DNA from: Sacculina carcini | Lineage: Eukaryota > Arthropoda > Thecostraca > Sacculinidae | Assembly: GCA_916048095.2 (NCBI GenBank) | Contig: OU696595.1 | Location: 6,203,165-6,267,164 of the forward strand | Length of the DNA stretch: 64,000 bases | Direction of reading: 5' to 3' | Shown: one piece after another, positions 27,601 through 41,094 of the stretch | How the letters are laid out: the number at the start of each line of letters is the position of its first letter | Numbering within the stretch: position 1 is the first letter of the stretch | Position numbers and translations under genes: made by a program | The notes under the pieces: model-generated | The model's database searches: none | What the model saw: only the letters and a program-made list of their open reading frames with translations | What the model was told of the DNA's origin: nothing

Positions 27601-27692
27601 TAGGTAACACTTAGGTAACACTTAGGTAACACTTAGGGCACACTTAGGTAACACTTAGGGCACACTTAGGTAACACTTAGGGCACACTTAGG
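24620..27692 (+). repeat. 1,980/1,991-bp direct repeat pair
   Basis: About 24,620-25,701 matches about 26,600-27,692. The TTATG and CATTTATG motifs at 24,661 and 26,641 are 1,980 bp apart; the CACGCTTATG landmarks at 25,232 and 27,223 are 1,991 bp apart because one A monomer was gained near 27,171. Beyond the end of the match the first copy carries 198 bp (18 monomers) that the second lacks, since CTCAGG lies at 25,903 and 27,696. The second copy is also the source of the left end of the 3,784-bp repeats. Confidence 0.85.
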
Positions 27693-30600
27693 TAACACTC
27701 AGGTAACACTTAGGGCACACTTAGGGCACACTTAGGGCACACTTAGGTAACACTTGGGTTACACTTAGGTAACACTTAGGGTACACTTAGGTAACACTTA
27801 GGTAACACTTAGGTAACACTTAGGACACACTTAGGTAACACTTAGGTAACACTTAGGTAACACTTAGGGCACACTTAGGGCACACTTAGGTAACACTTAG
27901 GTAACACTTAGGGCACACTTAGGTAACACTTAGGGCACACTTAGGTAACACTTAGGTAACACTTAGGTAACACTTAGGTAACACTTAGGGTACACTTAGT
28001 TAACACTTAGGGCACACTTAGGTAACACTTAGGTAACACTTAGGGCACACTTAGGTAACACTTAGGGCACACTTAGGTAACACTTATGTAACACTTAGGT
28101 AACACTTAGGTAACACTTAGGTAACACTTAGGTAACACTTAGGGTACACTTAGGTAACACTTAGGGTACACTTAGGTAACACTTAGGTAACACTTAGGTA
28201 ACACTTAGGGTACACTTAGGTAACACTTAGGTAACACTTAGGTAACACTTAGGGCACACTTAGTTAACACTTAGGGCACACTTAGGTAACACTTAGGTAA
28301 CACTTAGGGCACACTTAGGTAACACTTAGGGCACACTTAGGTAACACTTATGTAACACTTAGGTAACATTTATGTAACACTTAGGTAACACTTAGGTAAC
28401 ACTTAGGTAACACTTAGGTAACACTTAGGGCACACTTAGGTAACACTTAGGGCACACTTAGGTAACACTTAGGGCACACTTAGGTAACACTTAGGGCACA
28501 CTTAGGTAACACTTAGGTAACACTTGAGGCACACTTAGTTAACACTTAGGTAACACTTAGGTAACACTTAGGTAACACTTAGGTAACACTTAGGGTACAC
28601 TTAGGTAACACTTAGGTAACACTTAGGGCACGCTTATGTAACACTTAGGTAACACTTAGGTAACACTTAGGTAACACTTAGGTAACACTTAGGGCACACT
28701 TAGGTAACACTTAGGGCACACTTAGGGCACACTTAGGTAACACTTAGGGCACACTTAGGTAACACTTAGGGTACACTTAGGTAACACTTAGGGTACACTT
28801 AGATAACACTTAGGTAACACTTAGGGCACGCTTAGGTAACACTTAGGGCACACTTAGGTAACACTTAGGGCACACTTAGGTAACACTTAGGGCACACTTA
28901 GGTAACACTTAGGTAACACTTAGGTAACACTTAGGTAACACTTAGGGTACACTTAGGTAACACTTAGGTAACACTTAGGTAACACTTAGGGCACACTTAG
29001 GTAACACTTAGGTAACACTTAGGTAACACTTAGGTAACACTTAGGGCACACTTAGGTAACACTTAGGGCACACTTAGGTAACACTTAGGGCACACTTAGG
29101 TAACACTTAGGTAACACTTAGGGCACACTTAGGTAACACTTATGTAACACTTAGGTAACACTTAGGTAACATTTATGTAACACATAGGTAACACTTAGGG
29201 CACACTTAGGTAACACTTAGGTAACACTTAGGTAACACTTAGGTAACACTTAGGTAACACTTAGGTAACACTTAGGGTACACTTAGTTAACACTTAGGGC
29301 ACACTTAGGTAACACTCAGGTAACACTTAGGGCACACTTAGGGCACACTTAGGGCACACTTAGGTAACACTTGGGTTACACTTAGGTAACACTTAGGGTA
29401 CACTTAGGTAACACTTAGGTAACACTTAGGTAACACTTAGGACACACTTAGGTAACACTTAGGTAACACTTAGGGCACACTTAGGGCACACTTAGGTAAC
29501 ACTTAGGTAACACTTAGGGCACACTTAGGTAACACTTAGGGCACACTTAGGTAACACTTAGGTAACACTTAGGTAACACTTAGGTAACACTTAGGGTACA
29601 CTTAGTTAACACTTAGGGCACACTTAGGTAACACTTAGGTAACACTTAGGGCACACTTAGGTAACACTTAGGGCACACTTAGGTAACACTTATGTAACAC
29701 TTAGGTAACACTTAGGTAACACTTAGGTAACACTTAGGTAACACTTAGGGTACACTTAGGTAACACTTAGGGTACGCTTAGGTAACACTTAGGTAACACT
29801 TAGTTAACACTTAGGGCACACTTAGGTAACACTTAGGTAACACTTAGGGCACACTTAGGTAACACTTAGGGCACACTTAGGTAACACTTATGTAACACTT
29901 AGGTAACACTTAGGTAACACTTAGGTAACACTTAGGTAACACTTAGGGTACACTTAGGTAACACTTAGGGTACGCTTAGGTAACACTTAGGTAACACTTA
30001 GTTAACACTTAGGGCACACTTAGGTAACACTTAGGTAACACTTAGGGCACACTTAGGTAACACTTAGGGCACACTTAGGTAACACTTATGTAACACTTAG
30101 GTAACATTTATGTAACACTTAGGTAACACTTAGGTAACACTTAGGTAACACTTAGGTAACACTTAGGTAACACTTAGGTAACACTTAGGTAACACTTAGG
30201 GCACACTTAGGTAAAACTTAGGGCACACTTAGGGCACACTTAGGTAACACTTAGGGCACACTTAGGTAACACTTAGGTAACACTTAGGGCACACTTAGGC
30301 AACACTTAGGTAACACTTAGGGCACACTTAGGTAACACTTAGGGCACACTTAGGGCACACTTAGGGCACACTTAGGGCACACTTAGGTAACACTTAGGGC
30401 ACACTTAGGTAACACTTAGGGCACACTTAGGTAACACTTAGGGCACACTTAGGTAACACTTAGGGCACACTTAGGTAACACTTAGGTAACACTTGAGGCA
30501 CACTTAGTTAACACTTAGGTAACACTTAGGTAACACTTAGGGCACACTTAGGCAACACTTAGGGCACACTTAGGTAACACTTAGGGCACACTTAGGTAAC

Positions 30601-30714
30601 ACTTAGGGCACACTTAGGGTACACTTAGGTAACACTTGAGGCACACTTAGTTAACACTTAGGGCACACTTAGGGCACACTTAGGGCATACTTAGGTAACA
30701 CTTAGGTAACACTT
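26931..30714 (+). repeat. 3,784-bp higher-order repeat, copy 1 of 3
   Basis: This is the start of the most regular block. Its landmarks are CACGCTTATG at 27,223 and 28,631 (1,408 bp apart), CTCAGG at 27,696 and 29,313, the private CACATAGG unit at 29,183, paired GTACGC units at 29,773 and 29,971, and two TTGAGG units near 30,491 and 30,637 followed by GCATAC near 30,686. Each recurs exactly 3,784 bp (344 monomers) downstream. Copy 1 has TAACAC near 27,901 where the other two copies have TATCAC. Confidence 0.93.
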
Positions 30715-33700
30715 AGGTAACACTTAGGTAACACTTAGGGCACACTTAGGCAACACTTAGGTAACACTTAGGTAACACTTAGGGCACACTTAGGTAACAC
30801 TTAGGGCACACTTAGGGCACACTTAGGGCACACTTAGGTAACACTTAGGGCACACTTAGGTAACACTTAGGGCACACTTAGGTAACACTTAGGTAACACT
30901 TGAGGCACACTTAGTTAACACTTAGGTAACACTTAGGTAACACTTAGGTAACACTTAGGTAACACTTAGGGTACACTTAGGTAACACTTAGGTAACACTT
31001 AGGGCACGCTTATGTAACACTTAGGTAACACTTAGGTAACACTTAGGTAACACTTAGGTAACACTTAGGGCACACTTAGGTAACACTTAGGGCACACTTA
31101 GGGCACACTTAGGTAACACTTAGGGCACACTTAGGTAACACTTAGGGTACACTTAGGTAACACTTAGGGTACACTTAGATAACACTTAGGTAACACTTAG
31201 GGCACGCTTAGGTAACACTTAGGGCACACTTAGGTAACACTTAGGGCACACTTAGGTAACACTTAGGGCACACTTAGGTAACACTTAGGTAACACTTAGG
31301 TAACACTTAGGTAACACTTAGGGTACACTTAGGTAACACTTAGGTAACACTTAGGTAACACTTAGGGCACACTTAGGTAACACTTAGGTAACACTTAGGT
31401 AACACTTAGGTAACACTTAGGGCACACTTAGGTAACACTTAGGGCACACTTAGGTAACACTTAGGGCACACTTAGGTAACACTCAGGTAACACTTAGGGC
31501 ACACTTAGGGCACACTTAGGGCACACTTAGGTAACACTTGGGTTACACTTAGGTAACACTTAGGGTACACTTAGGTAACACTTAGGTAACACTTAGGTAA
31601 CACTTAGGACACACTTAGGTAACACTTAGGTAACACTTAGGTAACACTTAGGGCACACTTAGGGCACACTTAGGTAACACTTAGGTATCACTTAGGGCAC
31701 ACTTAGGTAACACTTAGGGCACACTTAGGTAACACTTAGGTAACACTTAGGTAACACTTAGGTAACACTTAGGGTACACTTAGTTAACACTTAGGGCACA
31801 CTTAGGTAACACTTAGGTAACACTTAGGGCACACTTAGGTAACACTTAGGGCACACTTAGGTAACACTTATGTAACACTTAGGTAACACTTAGGTAACAC
31901 TTAGGTAACACTTAGGTAACACTTAGGGTACACTTAGGTAACACTTAGGGTACACTTAGGTAACACTTAGGTAACACTTAGGTAACACTTAGGGTACACT
32001 TAGGTAACACTTAGGTAACACTTAGGTAACACTTAGGGCACACTTAGTTAACACTTAGGGCACACTTAGGTAACACTTAGGTAACACTTAGGGCACACTT
32101 AGGTAACACTTAGGGCACACTTAGGTAACACTTATGTAACACTTAGGTAACATTTATGTAACACTTAGGTAACACTTAGGTAACACTTAGGTAACACTTA
32201 GGTAACACTTAGGGCACACTTAGGTAACACTTAGGGCACACTTAGGTAACACTTAGGGCACACTTAGGTAACACTTAGGGCACACTTAGGTAACACTTAG
32301 GTAACACTTGAGGCACACTTAGTTAACACTTAGGTAACACTTAGGTAACACTTAGGTAACACTTAGGTAACACTTAGGGTACACTTAGGTAACACTTAGG
32401 TAACACTTAGGGCACGCTTATGTAACACTTAGGTAACACTTAGGTAACACTTAGGTAACACTTAGGTAACACTTAGGGCACACTTAGGTAACACTTAGGG
32501 CACACTTAGGGCACACTTAGGTAACACTTAGGGCACACTTAGGTAACACTTAGGGTACACTTAGGTAACACTTAGGGTACACTTAGATAACACTTAGGTA
32601 ACACTTAGGGCACGCTTAGGTAACACTTAGGGCACACTTAGGTAACACTTAGGGCACACTTAGGTAACACTTAGGGCACACTTAGGTAACACTTAGGTAA
32701 CACTTAGGTAACACTTAGGTAACACTTAGGGTACACTTAGGTAACACTTAGGTAACACTTAGGTAACACTTAGGGCACACTTAGGTAACACTTAGGTAAC
32801 ACTTAGGTAACACTTAGGTAACACTTAGGGCACACTTAGGTAACACTTAGGGCACACTTAGGTAACACTTAGGGCACACTTAGGTAACACTTAGGTAACA
32901 CTTAGGGCACACTTAGGTAACACTTATGTAACACTTAGGTAACACTTAGGTAACATTTATGTAACACATAGGTAACACTTAGGGCACACTTAGGTAACAC
33001 TTAGGTAACACTTAGGTAACACTTAGGTAACACTTAGGTAACACTTAGGTAACACTTAGGGTACACTTAGTTAACACTTAGGGCACACTTAGGTAACACT
33101 CAGGTAACACTTAGGGCACACTTAGGGCACACTTAGGGCACACTTAGGTAACACTTGGGTTACACTTAGGTAACACTTAGGGTACACTTAGGTAACACTT
33201 AGGTAACACTTAGGTAACACTTAGGACACACTTAGGTAACACTTAGGTAACACTTAGGGCACACTTAGGGCACACTTAGGTAACACTTAGGTAACACTTA
33301 GGGCACACTTAGGTAACACTTAGGGCACACTTAGGTAACACTTAGGTAACACTTAGGTAACACTTAGGTAACACTTAGGGTACACTTAGTTAACACTTAG
33401 GGCACACTTAGGTAACACTTAGGTAACACTTAGGGCACACTTAGGTAACACTTAGGGCACACTTAGGTAACACTTATGTAACACTTAGGTAACACTTAGG
33501 TAACACTTAGGTAACACTTAGGTAACACTTAGGGTACACTTAGGTAACACTTAGGGTACGCTTAGGTAACACTTAGGTAACACTTAGTTAACACTTAGGG
33601 CACACTTAGGTAACACTTAGGTAACACTTAGGGCACACTTAGGTAACACTTAGGGCACACTTAGGTAACACTTATGTAACACTTAGGTAACACTTAGGTA

Positions 33701-34498
33701 ACACTTAGGTAACACTTAGGTAACACTTAGGGTACACTTAGGTAACACTTAGGGTACGCTTAGGTAACACTTAGGTAACACTTAGTTAACACTTAGGGCA
33801 CACTTAGGTAACACTTAGGTAACACTTAGGGCACACTTAGGTAACACTTAGGGCACACTTAGGTAACACTTATGTAACACTTAGGTAACATTTATGTAAC
33901 ACTTAGGTAACACTTAGGTAACACTTAGGTAACACTTAGGTAACACTTAGGTAACACTTAGGTAACACTTAGGTAACACTTAGGGCACACTTAGGTAAAA
34001 CTTAGGGCACACTTAGGGCACACTTAGGTAACACTTAGGGCACACTTAGGTAACACTTAGGTAACACTTAGGGCACACTTAGGCAACACTTAGGTAACAC
34101 TTAGGGCACACTTAGGTAACACTTAGGGCACACTTAGGGCACACTTAGGGCACACTTAGGGCACACTTAGGTAACACTTAGGGCACACTTAGGTAACACT
34201 TAGGGCACACTTAGGTAACACTTAGGGCACACTTAGGTAACACTTAGGGCACACTTAGGTAACACTTAGGTAACACTTGAGGCACACTTAGTTAACACTT
34301 AGGTAACACTTAGGTAACACTTAGGGCACACTTAGGCAACACTTAGGGCACACTTAGGTAACACTTAGGGCACACTTAGGTAACACTTAGGGCACACTTA
34401 GGGTACACTTAGGTAACACTTGAGGCACACTTAGTTAACACTTAGGGCACACTTAGGGCACACTTAGGGCATACTTAGGTAACACTTAGGTAACACTT
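30715..34498 (+). repeat. 3,784-bp higher-order repeat, copy 2 of 3
   Basis: Landmarks: CACGCTTATG at 31,007 and 32,415, CTCAGG at 31,480 and 33,097, CACATAGG at 32,967, GTACGC at about 33,557 and 33,755, TTGAGG at about 34,277 and 34,421, GCATAC at 34,470. All lie 3,784 bp from their partners in copies 1 and 3. I saw no register change within the copy. Confidence 0.93.
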
Positions 34499-37400
34499 AG
34501 GTAACACTTAGGTAACACTTAGGGCACACTTAGGCAACACTTAGGTAACACTTAGGTAACACTTAGGGCACACTTAGGTAACACTTAGGGCACACTTAGG
34601 GCACACTTAGGGCACACTTAGGTAACACTTAGGGCACACTTAGGTAACACTTAGGGCACACTTAGGTAACACTTAGGTAACACTTGAGGCACACTTAGTT
34701 AACACTTAGGTAACACTTAGGTAACACTTAGGTAACACTTAGGTAACACTTAGGGTACACTTAGGTAACACTTAGGTAACACTTAGGGCACGCTTATGTA
34801 ACACTTAGGTAACACTTAGGTAACACTTAGGTAACACTTAGGTAACACTTAGGGCACACTTAGGTAACACTTAGGGCACACTTAGGGCACACTTAGGTAA
34901 CACTTAGGGCACACTTAGGTAACACTTAGGGTACACTTAGGTAACACTTAGGGTACACTTAGATAACACTTAGGTAACACTTAGGGCACGCTTAGGTAAC
35001 ACTTAGGGCACACTTAGGTAACACTTAGGGCACACTTAGGTAACACTTAGGGCACACTTAGGTAACACTTAGGTAACACTTAGGTAACACTTAGGTAACA
35101 CTTAGGGTACACTTAGGTAACACTTAGGTAACACTTAGGTAACACTTAGGGCACACTTAGGTAACACTTAGGTAACACTTAGGTAACACTTAGGTAACAC
35201 TTAGGGCACACTTAGGTAACACTTAGGGCACACTTAGGTAACACTTAGGGCACACTTAGGTAACACTCAGGTAACACTTAGGGCACACTTAGGGCACACT
35301 TAGGGCACACTTAGGTAACACTTGGGTTACACTTAGGTAACACTTAGGGTACACTTAGGTAACACTTAGGTAACACTTAGGTAACACTTAGGACACACTT
35401 AGGTAACACTTAGGTAACACTTAGGTAACACTTAGGGCACACTTAGGGCACACTTAGGTAACACTTAGGTATCACTTAGGGCACACTTAGGTAACACTTA
35501 GGGCACACTTAGGTAACACTTAGGTAACACTTAGGTAACACTTAGGTAACACTTAGGGTACACTTAGTTAACACTTAGGGCACACTTAGGTAACACTTAG
35601 GTAACACTTAGGGCACACTTAGGTAACACTTAGGGCACACTTAGGTAACACTTATGTAACACTTAGGTAACACTTAGGTAACACTTAGGTAACACTTAGG
35701 TAACACTTAGGGTACACTTAGGTAACACTTAGGGTACACTTAGGTAACACTTAGGTAACACTTAGGTAACACTTAGGGTACACTTAGGTAACACTTAGGT
35801 AACACTTAGGTAACACTTAGGGCACACTTAGTTAACACTTAGGGCACACTTAGGTAACACTTAGGTAACACTTAGGGCACACTTAGGTAACACTTAGGGC
35901 ACACTTAGGTAACACTTATGTAACACTTAGGTAACATTTATGTAACACTTAGGTAACACTTAGGTAACACTTAGGTAACACTTAGGTAACACTTAGGGCA
36001 CACTTAGGTAACACTTAGGGCACACTTAGGTAACACTTAGGGCACACTTAGGTAACACTTAGGGCACACTTAGGTAACACTTAGGTAACACTTGAGGCAC
36101 ACTTAGTTAACACTTAGGTAACACTTAGGTAACACTTAGGTAACACTTAGGTAACACTTAGGGTACACTTAGGTAACACTTAGGTAACACTTAGGGCACG
36201 CTTATGTAACACTTAGGTAACACTTAGGTAACACTTAGGTAACACTTAGGTAACACTTAGGGCACACTTAGGTAACACTTAGGGCACACTTAGGGCACAC
36301 TTAGGTAACACTTAGGGCACACTTAGGTAACACTTAGGGTACACTTAGGTAACACTTAGGGTACACTTAGATAACACTTAGGTAACACTTAGGGCACGCT
36401 TAGGTAACACTTAGGGCACACTTAGGTAACACTTAGGGCACACTTAGGTAACACTTAGGGCACACTTAGGTAACACTTAGGTAACACTTAGGTAACACTT
36501 AGGTAACACTTAGGGTACACTTAGGTAACACTTAGGTAACACTTAGGTAACACTTAGGGCACACTTAGGTAACACTTAGGTAACACTTAGGTAACACTTA
36601 GGTAACACTTAGGGCACACTTAGGTAACACTTAGGGCACACTTAGGTAACACTTAGGGCACACTTAGGTAACACTTAGGTAACACTTAGGGCACACTTAG
36701 GTAACACTTATGTAACACTTAGGTAACACTTAGGTAACATTTATGTAACACATAGGTAACACTTAGGGCACACTTAGGTAACACTTAGGTAACACTTAGG
36801 TAACACTTAGGTAACACTTAGGTAACACTTAGGTAACACTTAGGGTACACTTAGTTAACACTTAGGGCACACTTAGGTAACACTCAGGTAACACTTAGGG
36901 CACACTTAGGGCACACTTAGGGCACACTTAGGTAACACTTGGGTTACACTTAGGTAACACTTAGGGTACACTTAGGTAACACTTAGGTAACACTTAGGTA
37001 ACACTTAGGACACACTTAGGTAACACTTAGGTAACACTTAGGGCACACTTAGGGCACACTTAGGTAACACTTAGGTAACACTTAGGGCACACTTAGGTAA
37101 CACTTAGGGCACACTTAGGTAACACTTAGGTAACACTTAGGTAACACTTAGGTAACACTTAGGGTACACTTAGTTAACACTTAGGGCACACTTAGGTAAC
37201 ACTTAGGTAACACTTAGGGCACACTTAGGTAACACTTAGGGCACACTTAGGTAACACTTATGTAACACTTAGGTAACACTTAGGTAACACTTAGGTAACA
37301 CTTAGGTAACACTTAGGGTACACTTAGGTAACACTTAGGGTACGCTTAGGTAACACTTAGGTAACACTTAGTTAACACTTAGGGCACACTTAGGTAACAC

Positions 37401-38282
37401 TTAGGTAACACTTAGGGCACACTTAGGTAACACTTAGGGCACACTTAGGTAACACTTATGTAACACTTAGGTAACACTTAGGTAACACTTAGGTAACACT
37501 TAGGTAACACTTAGGGTACACTTAGGTAACACTTAGGGTACGCTTAGGTAACACTTAGGTAACACTTAGTTAACACTTAGGGCACACTTAGGTAACACTT
37601 AGGTAACACTTAGGGCACACTTAGGTAACACTTAGGGCACACTTAGGTAACACTTATGTAACACTTAGGTAACATTTATGTAACACTTAGGTAACACTTA
37701 GGTAACACTTAGGTAACACTTAGGTAACACTTAGGTAACACTTAGGTAACACTTAGGTAACACTTAGGGCACACTTAGGTAAAACTTAGGGCACACTTAG
37801 GGCACACTTAGGTAACACTTAGGGCACACTTAGGTAACACTTAGGTAACACTTAGGGCACACTTAGGCAACACTTAGGTAACACTTAGGGCACACTTAGG
37901 TAACACTTAGGGCACACTTAGGGCACACTTAGGGCACACTTAGGGCACACTTAGGTAACACTTAGGGCACACTTAGGTAACACTTAGGGCACACTTAGGT
38001 AACACTTAGGGCACACTTAGGTAACACTTAGGGCACACTTAGGTAACACTTAGGTAACACTTGAGGCACACTTAGTTAACACTTAGGTAACACTTAGGTA
38101 ACACTTAGGGCACACTTAGGCAACACTTAGGGCACACTTAGGTAACACTTAGGGCACACTTAGGTAACACTTAGGGCACACTTAGGGTACACTTAGGTAA
38201 CACTTGAGGCACACTTAGTTAACACTTAGGGCACACTTAGGGCACACTTAGGGCATACTTAGGTAACACTTAGGTAACACTT
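34499..38282 (+). repeat. 3,784-bp higher-order repeat, copy 3 of 3
   Basis: Landmarks: CACGCTTATG at 34,791 and 36,199, CTCAGG at 35,264 and 36,881, CACATAGG at 36,751, GTACGC at about 37,341 and 37,539, TTGAGG at 38,061 and 38,205, GCATAC at 38,254. Periodicity stops just after GCATAC: copies 1 and 2 lead into a CAACAC unit, while copy 3 leads into GTACAC-TTAGTTAAC near 38,318. The block is therefore almost exactly three whole repeats. Confidence 0.93.
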
Positions 38283-38630
38283 AGGTAACACTTAGGTAAC
38301 ACTTAGGTAACACTTAGGGTACACTTAGTTAACACTTAGGGCACACTTAGGTAACACTCAGGTAACACTTAGGGCACACTTAGGGCACACTTAGGGCACA
38401 CTTAGGTAACACTTGGGTTACACTTAGGTAACACTTAGGGTACACTTAGGTAACACTTAGGTAACACTTAGGTAACACTTAGGTAACACTTAGGTAACAC
38501 TTAGGTAACACTTAGGTAACACTTAGGGTACACTTAGTTAACACTTAGGGCACACTTAGGTAACACTCAGGTAACACTTAGGGCACACTTAGGGCACACT
38601 TAGGGCACACTTAGGTAACACTTAGGTATC
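38283..38630 (+). repeat. 209-bp tandem duplication
   Basis: The string TTAGTTAAC, B, CTCAGG, three B units occurs twice, with CTCAGG at 38,355 and 38,564 (209 bp, 19 monomers). The first copy continues into the usual TTGGGTT unit (about 38,412), but the second jumps to TATCAC (38,627), which is normally about 150 bp further on. This looks like an exchange between two nearby parts of the same repeat; the TTGGGTT-TTAGGACAC stretch is missing after the second copy. A third CTCAGG copy in normal context follows at 39,246. Confidence 0.85.
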
Positions 38631-39599
38631 ACTTAGGGCACACTTAGGTAACACTTAGGGCACACTTAGGTAACACTTAGGTAACACTTAGGTAACACTT
38701 AGGTAACACTTAGGGTACACTTAGTTAACACTTAGGGCACACTTAGGTAACACTTAGGTAACACTTAGGGCACACTTAGGTAACACTTAGGGCACACTTA
38801 GGTAACACTTAGGGCACACTTAGGTAACACTTATGTAACACTTAGGTAACACTTAGGTAACACTTAGGTAACACTTAGGGTACACTTAGGTAACACTTAG
38901 GGTACGCTTAGGTAACACTTAGGTAACACTTAGTTAACACTTAGGGCACACTTAGGTAACACTTAGGTAACACTTAGGGCACACTTAGGTAACACTTAGG
39001 GCACACTTAGGTAACACTTATGTAACACTTAGGTAACATTTATGTAACACTTAGGTAACACTTAGGTAACACTTAGGTAACACTTAGGTAACACTTAGGG
39101 CACACTTAGGTAACACTTAGGGCACACTTAGGTAACACTTAGGTAACACTTAGGTAACACTTAGGTAACACTTAGGTAACACTTAGGTAACACTTAGGTA
39201 ACACTTAGGGTACACTTAGTTAACACTTAGGGCACACTTAGGTAACACTCAGGTAACACTTAGGGCACACTTAGGGCACACTTAGGGCACACTTAGGTAA
39301 CACTTGGGTTACACTTAGGTAACACTTAGGGTACACTTAGGTAACACTTAGGTAACACTTAGGTAACACTTAGGACACACTTAGGTAACACTTAGGTAAC
39401 ACTTAGGGCACACTTAGGGCACACTTAGGTAACACTTAGGTATCACTTAGGGCACACTTAGGTAACACTTAGGGCACACTTAGGTAACACTTATGTAACA
39501 CTTAGGTAACACTTAGGTAACACTTAGGGTACACTTAGTTAACACTTAGGGCACACTTAGGTAACACTTAGGTAACACTTAGGGCACACTTAGGTAACA

Positions 39600-39960
39600 C
39601 TTAGGGCACACTTAGGTAACACTTATGTAACACTTAGGTAACACTTAGGTAACACTTAGGTAACACTTAGGTAACACTTAGGGTACACTTAGGTAACACT
39701 TAGGGTACGCTTAGGTAACACTTAGGTAACACTTAGGTAACACTTAGTTAACACTTAGGGCACACTTAGGTAACACTTAGGTAACACTTAGGGCACACTT
39801 AGGTAACACTTAGGGCACACTTAGGTAACACTTATGTAACACTTAGGTAACACTTAGGTAACACTTAGGTAACACTTAGGTAACACTTAGGGTACACTTA
39901 GGTAACACTTAGGGTACGCTTAGGTAACACTTAGGTAACACTTAGTTAACACTTAGGGCA
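39600..39960 (+). repeat. About 200-bp TTATG-GTACGC-TTAGTTAAC module, doubled
   Basis: A module running TTATG, four or five A, GTACAC, A, GTACGC, two or three A, TTAGTTAAC occurs twice, with GTACGC at 39,706 and 39,915 (209 bp). The same module is doubled with a 198-bp spacing at 6,134/6,332, 29,773/29,971, about 33,557/33,755 and about 37,341/37,539, and with a 187-bp spacing at 61,090/61,277 and 62,718/62,905. Elsewhere it is single. Copy number 1 or 2 and a length that varies by one monomer make it the most mobile small unit in the array. Confidence 0.8.
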
Positions 39961-41094
39961 CACTTAGGTAACACTTAGGTAACACTTAGGGCACACTTAG
40001 GTAACACTTAGGGCACACTTAGGTAACACTTATGTAACACTTAGGTAACATTTATGTAACACTTAGGTAACACTTAGGTAACACTTAGGTAACACTTAGG
40101 TAACACTTAGGTAACACTTAGGTAACACTTAGGGCACACTTAGGTAAAACTTAGGGCACACTTAGGGCACACTTAGGTAACACTTAGGGCACACTTAGGT
40201 AACACTTAGGTAACACTTAGGGCACACTTAGGCAACACTTAGGTAACACTTAGGGCACACTTAGGTAACACTTAGGGCACACTTAGGGCACACTTAGGGC
40301 ACACTTAGGGCACACTTAGGTAACACTTAGGGCACACTTAGGTAACACTTAGGGCACACTTAGGTAACACTTAGGGCACACTTAGGTAACACTTAGGGCA
40401 CACTTAGGTAACACTTAGGTAACACTTGAGGCACACTTAGTTAACACTTAGGTAACACTTAGGTAACACTTAGGGCACACTTAGGGAACACTTAGGGCAC
40501 ACTTAGGTAACACTTAGGGCACACTTAGGTAACACTTAGGGCACACTTAGGGTACACTTAGGTAACACTTGAGGCACACTTAGTTAACACTTAGGGCACA
40601 CTTAGGGCACACTTAGGGCATACTTAGGTAACACTTAGGTAACACTTAGGTAACACTTAGGTAACACTTAGGTAACACTTAGGGTACACTTAGTTAACAC
40701 TTAGGGCACACTTAGGTAACACTCAGGTAACACTTAGGGCACACTTAGGGCACACTTAGGGCACACTTAGGTAACACTTGGGTTACACTTAGGTAACACT
40801 TAGGGTACACTTAGGTAACACTTAGGTAACACTTAGGTAACACTTAGGACACACTTAGGTAACACTTAGGTAACACTTAGGTAACACTTAGGGCACACTT
40901 AGGGCACACTTAGGTAACACTTAGGTATCACTTAGGGCACACTTAGGTAACACTTAGGGCACACTTAGGTAACACTTAGGTAACACTTAGGTAACACTTA
41001 GGTAACACTTAGGGTACACTTAGTTAACACTTAGGGCACACTTAGGTAACACTTAGGTAACACTTAGGGCACACTTAGGTAACACTTAGGGCAC

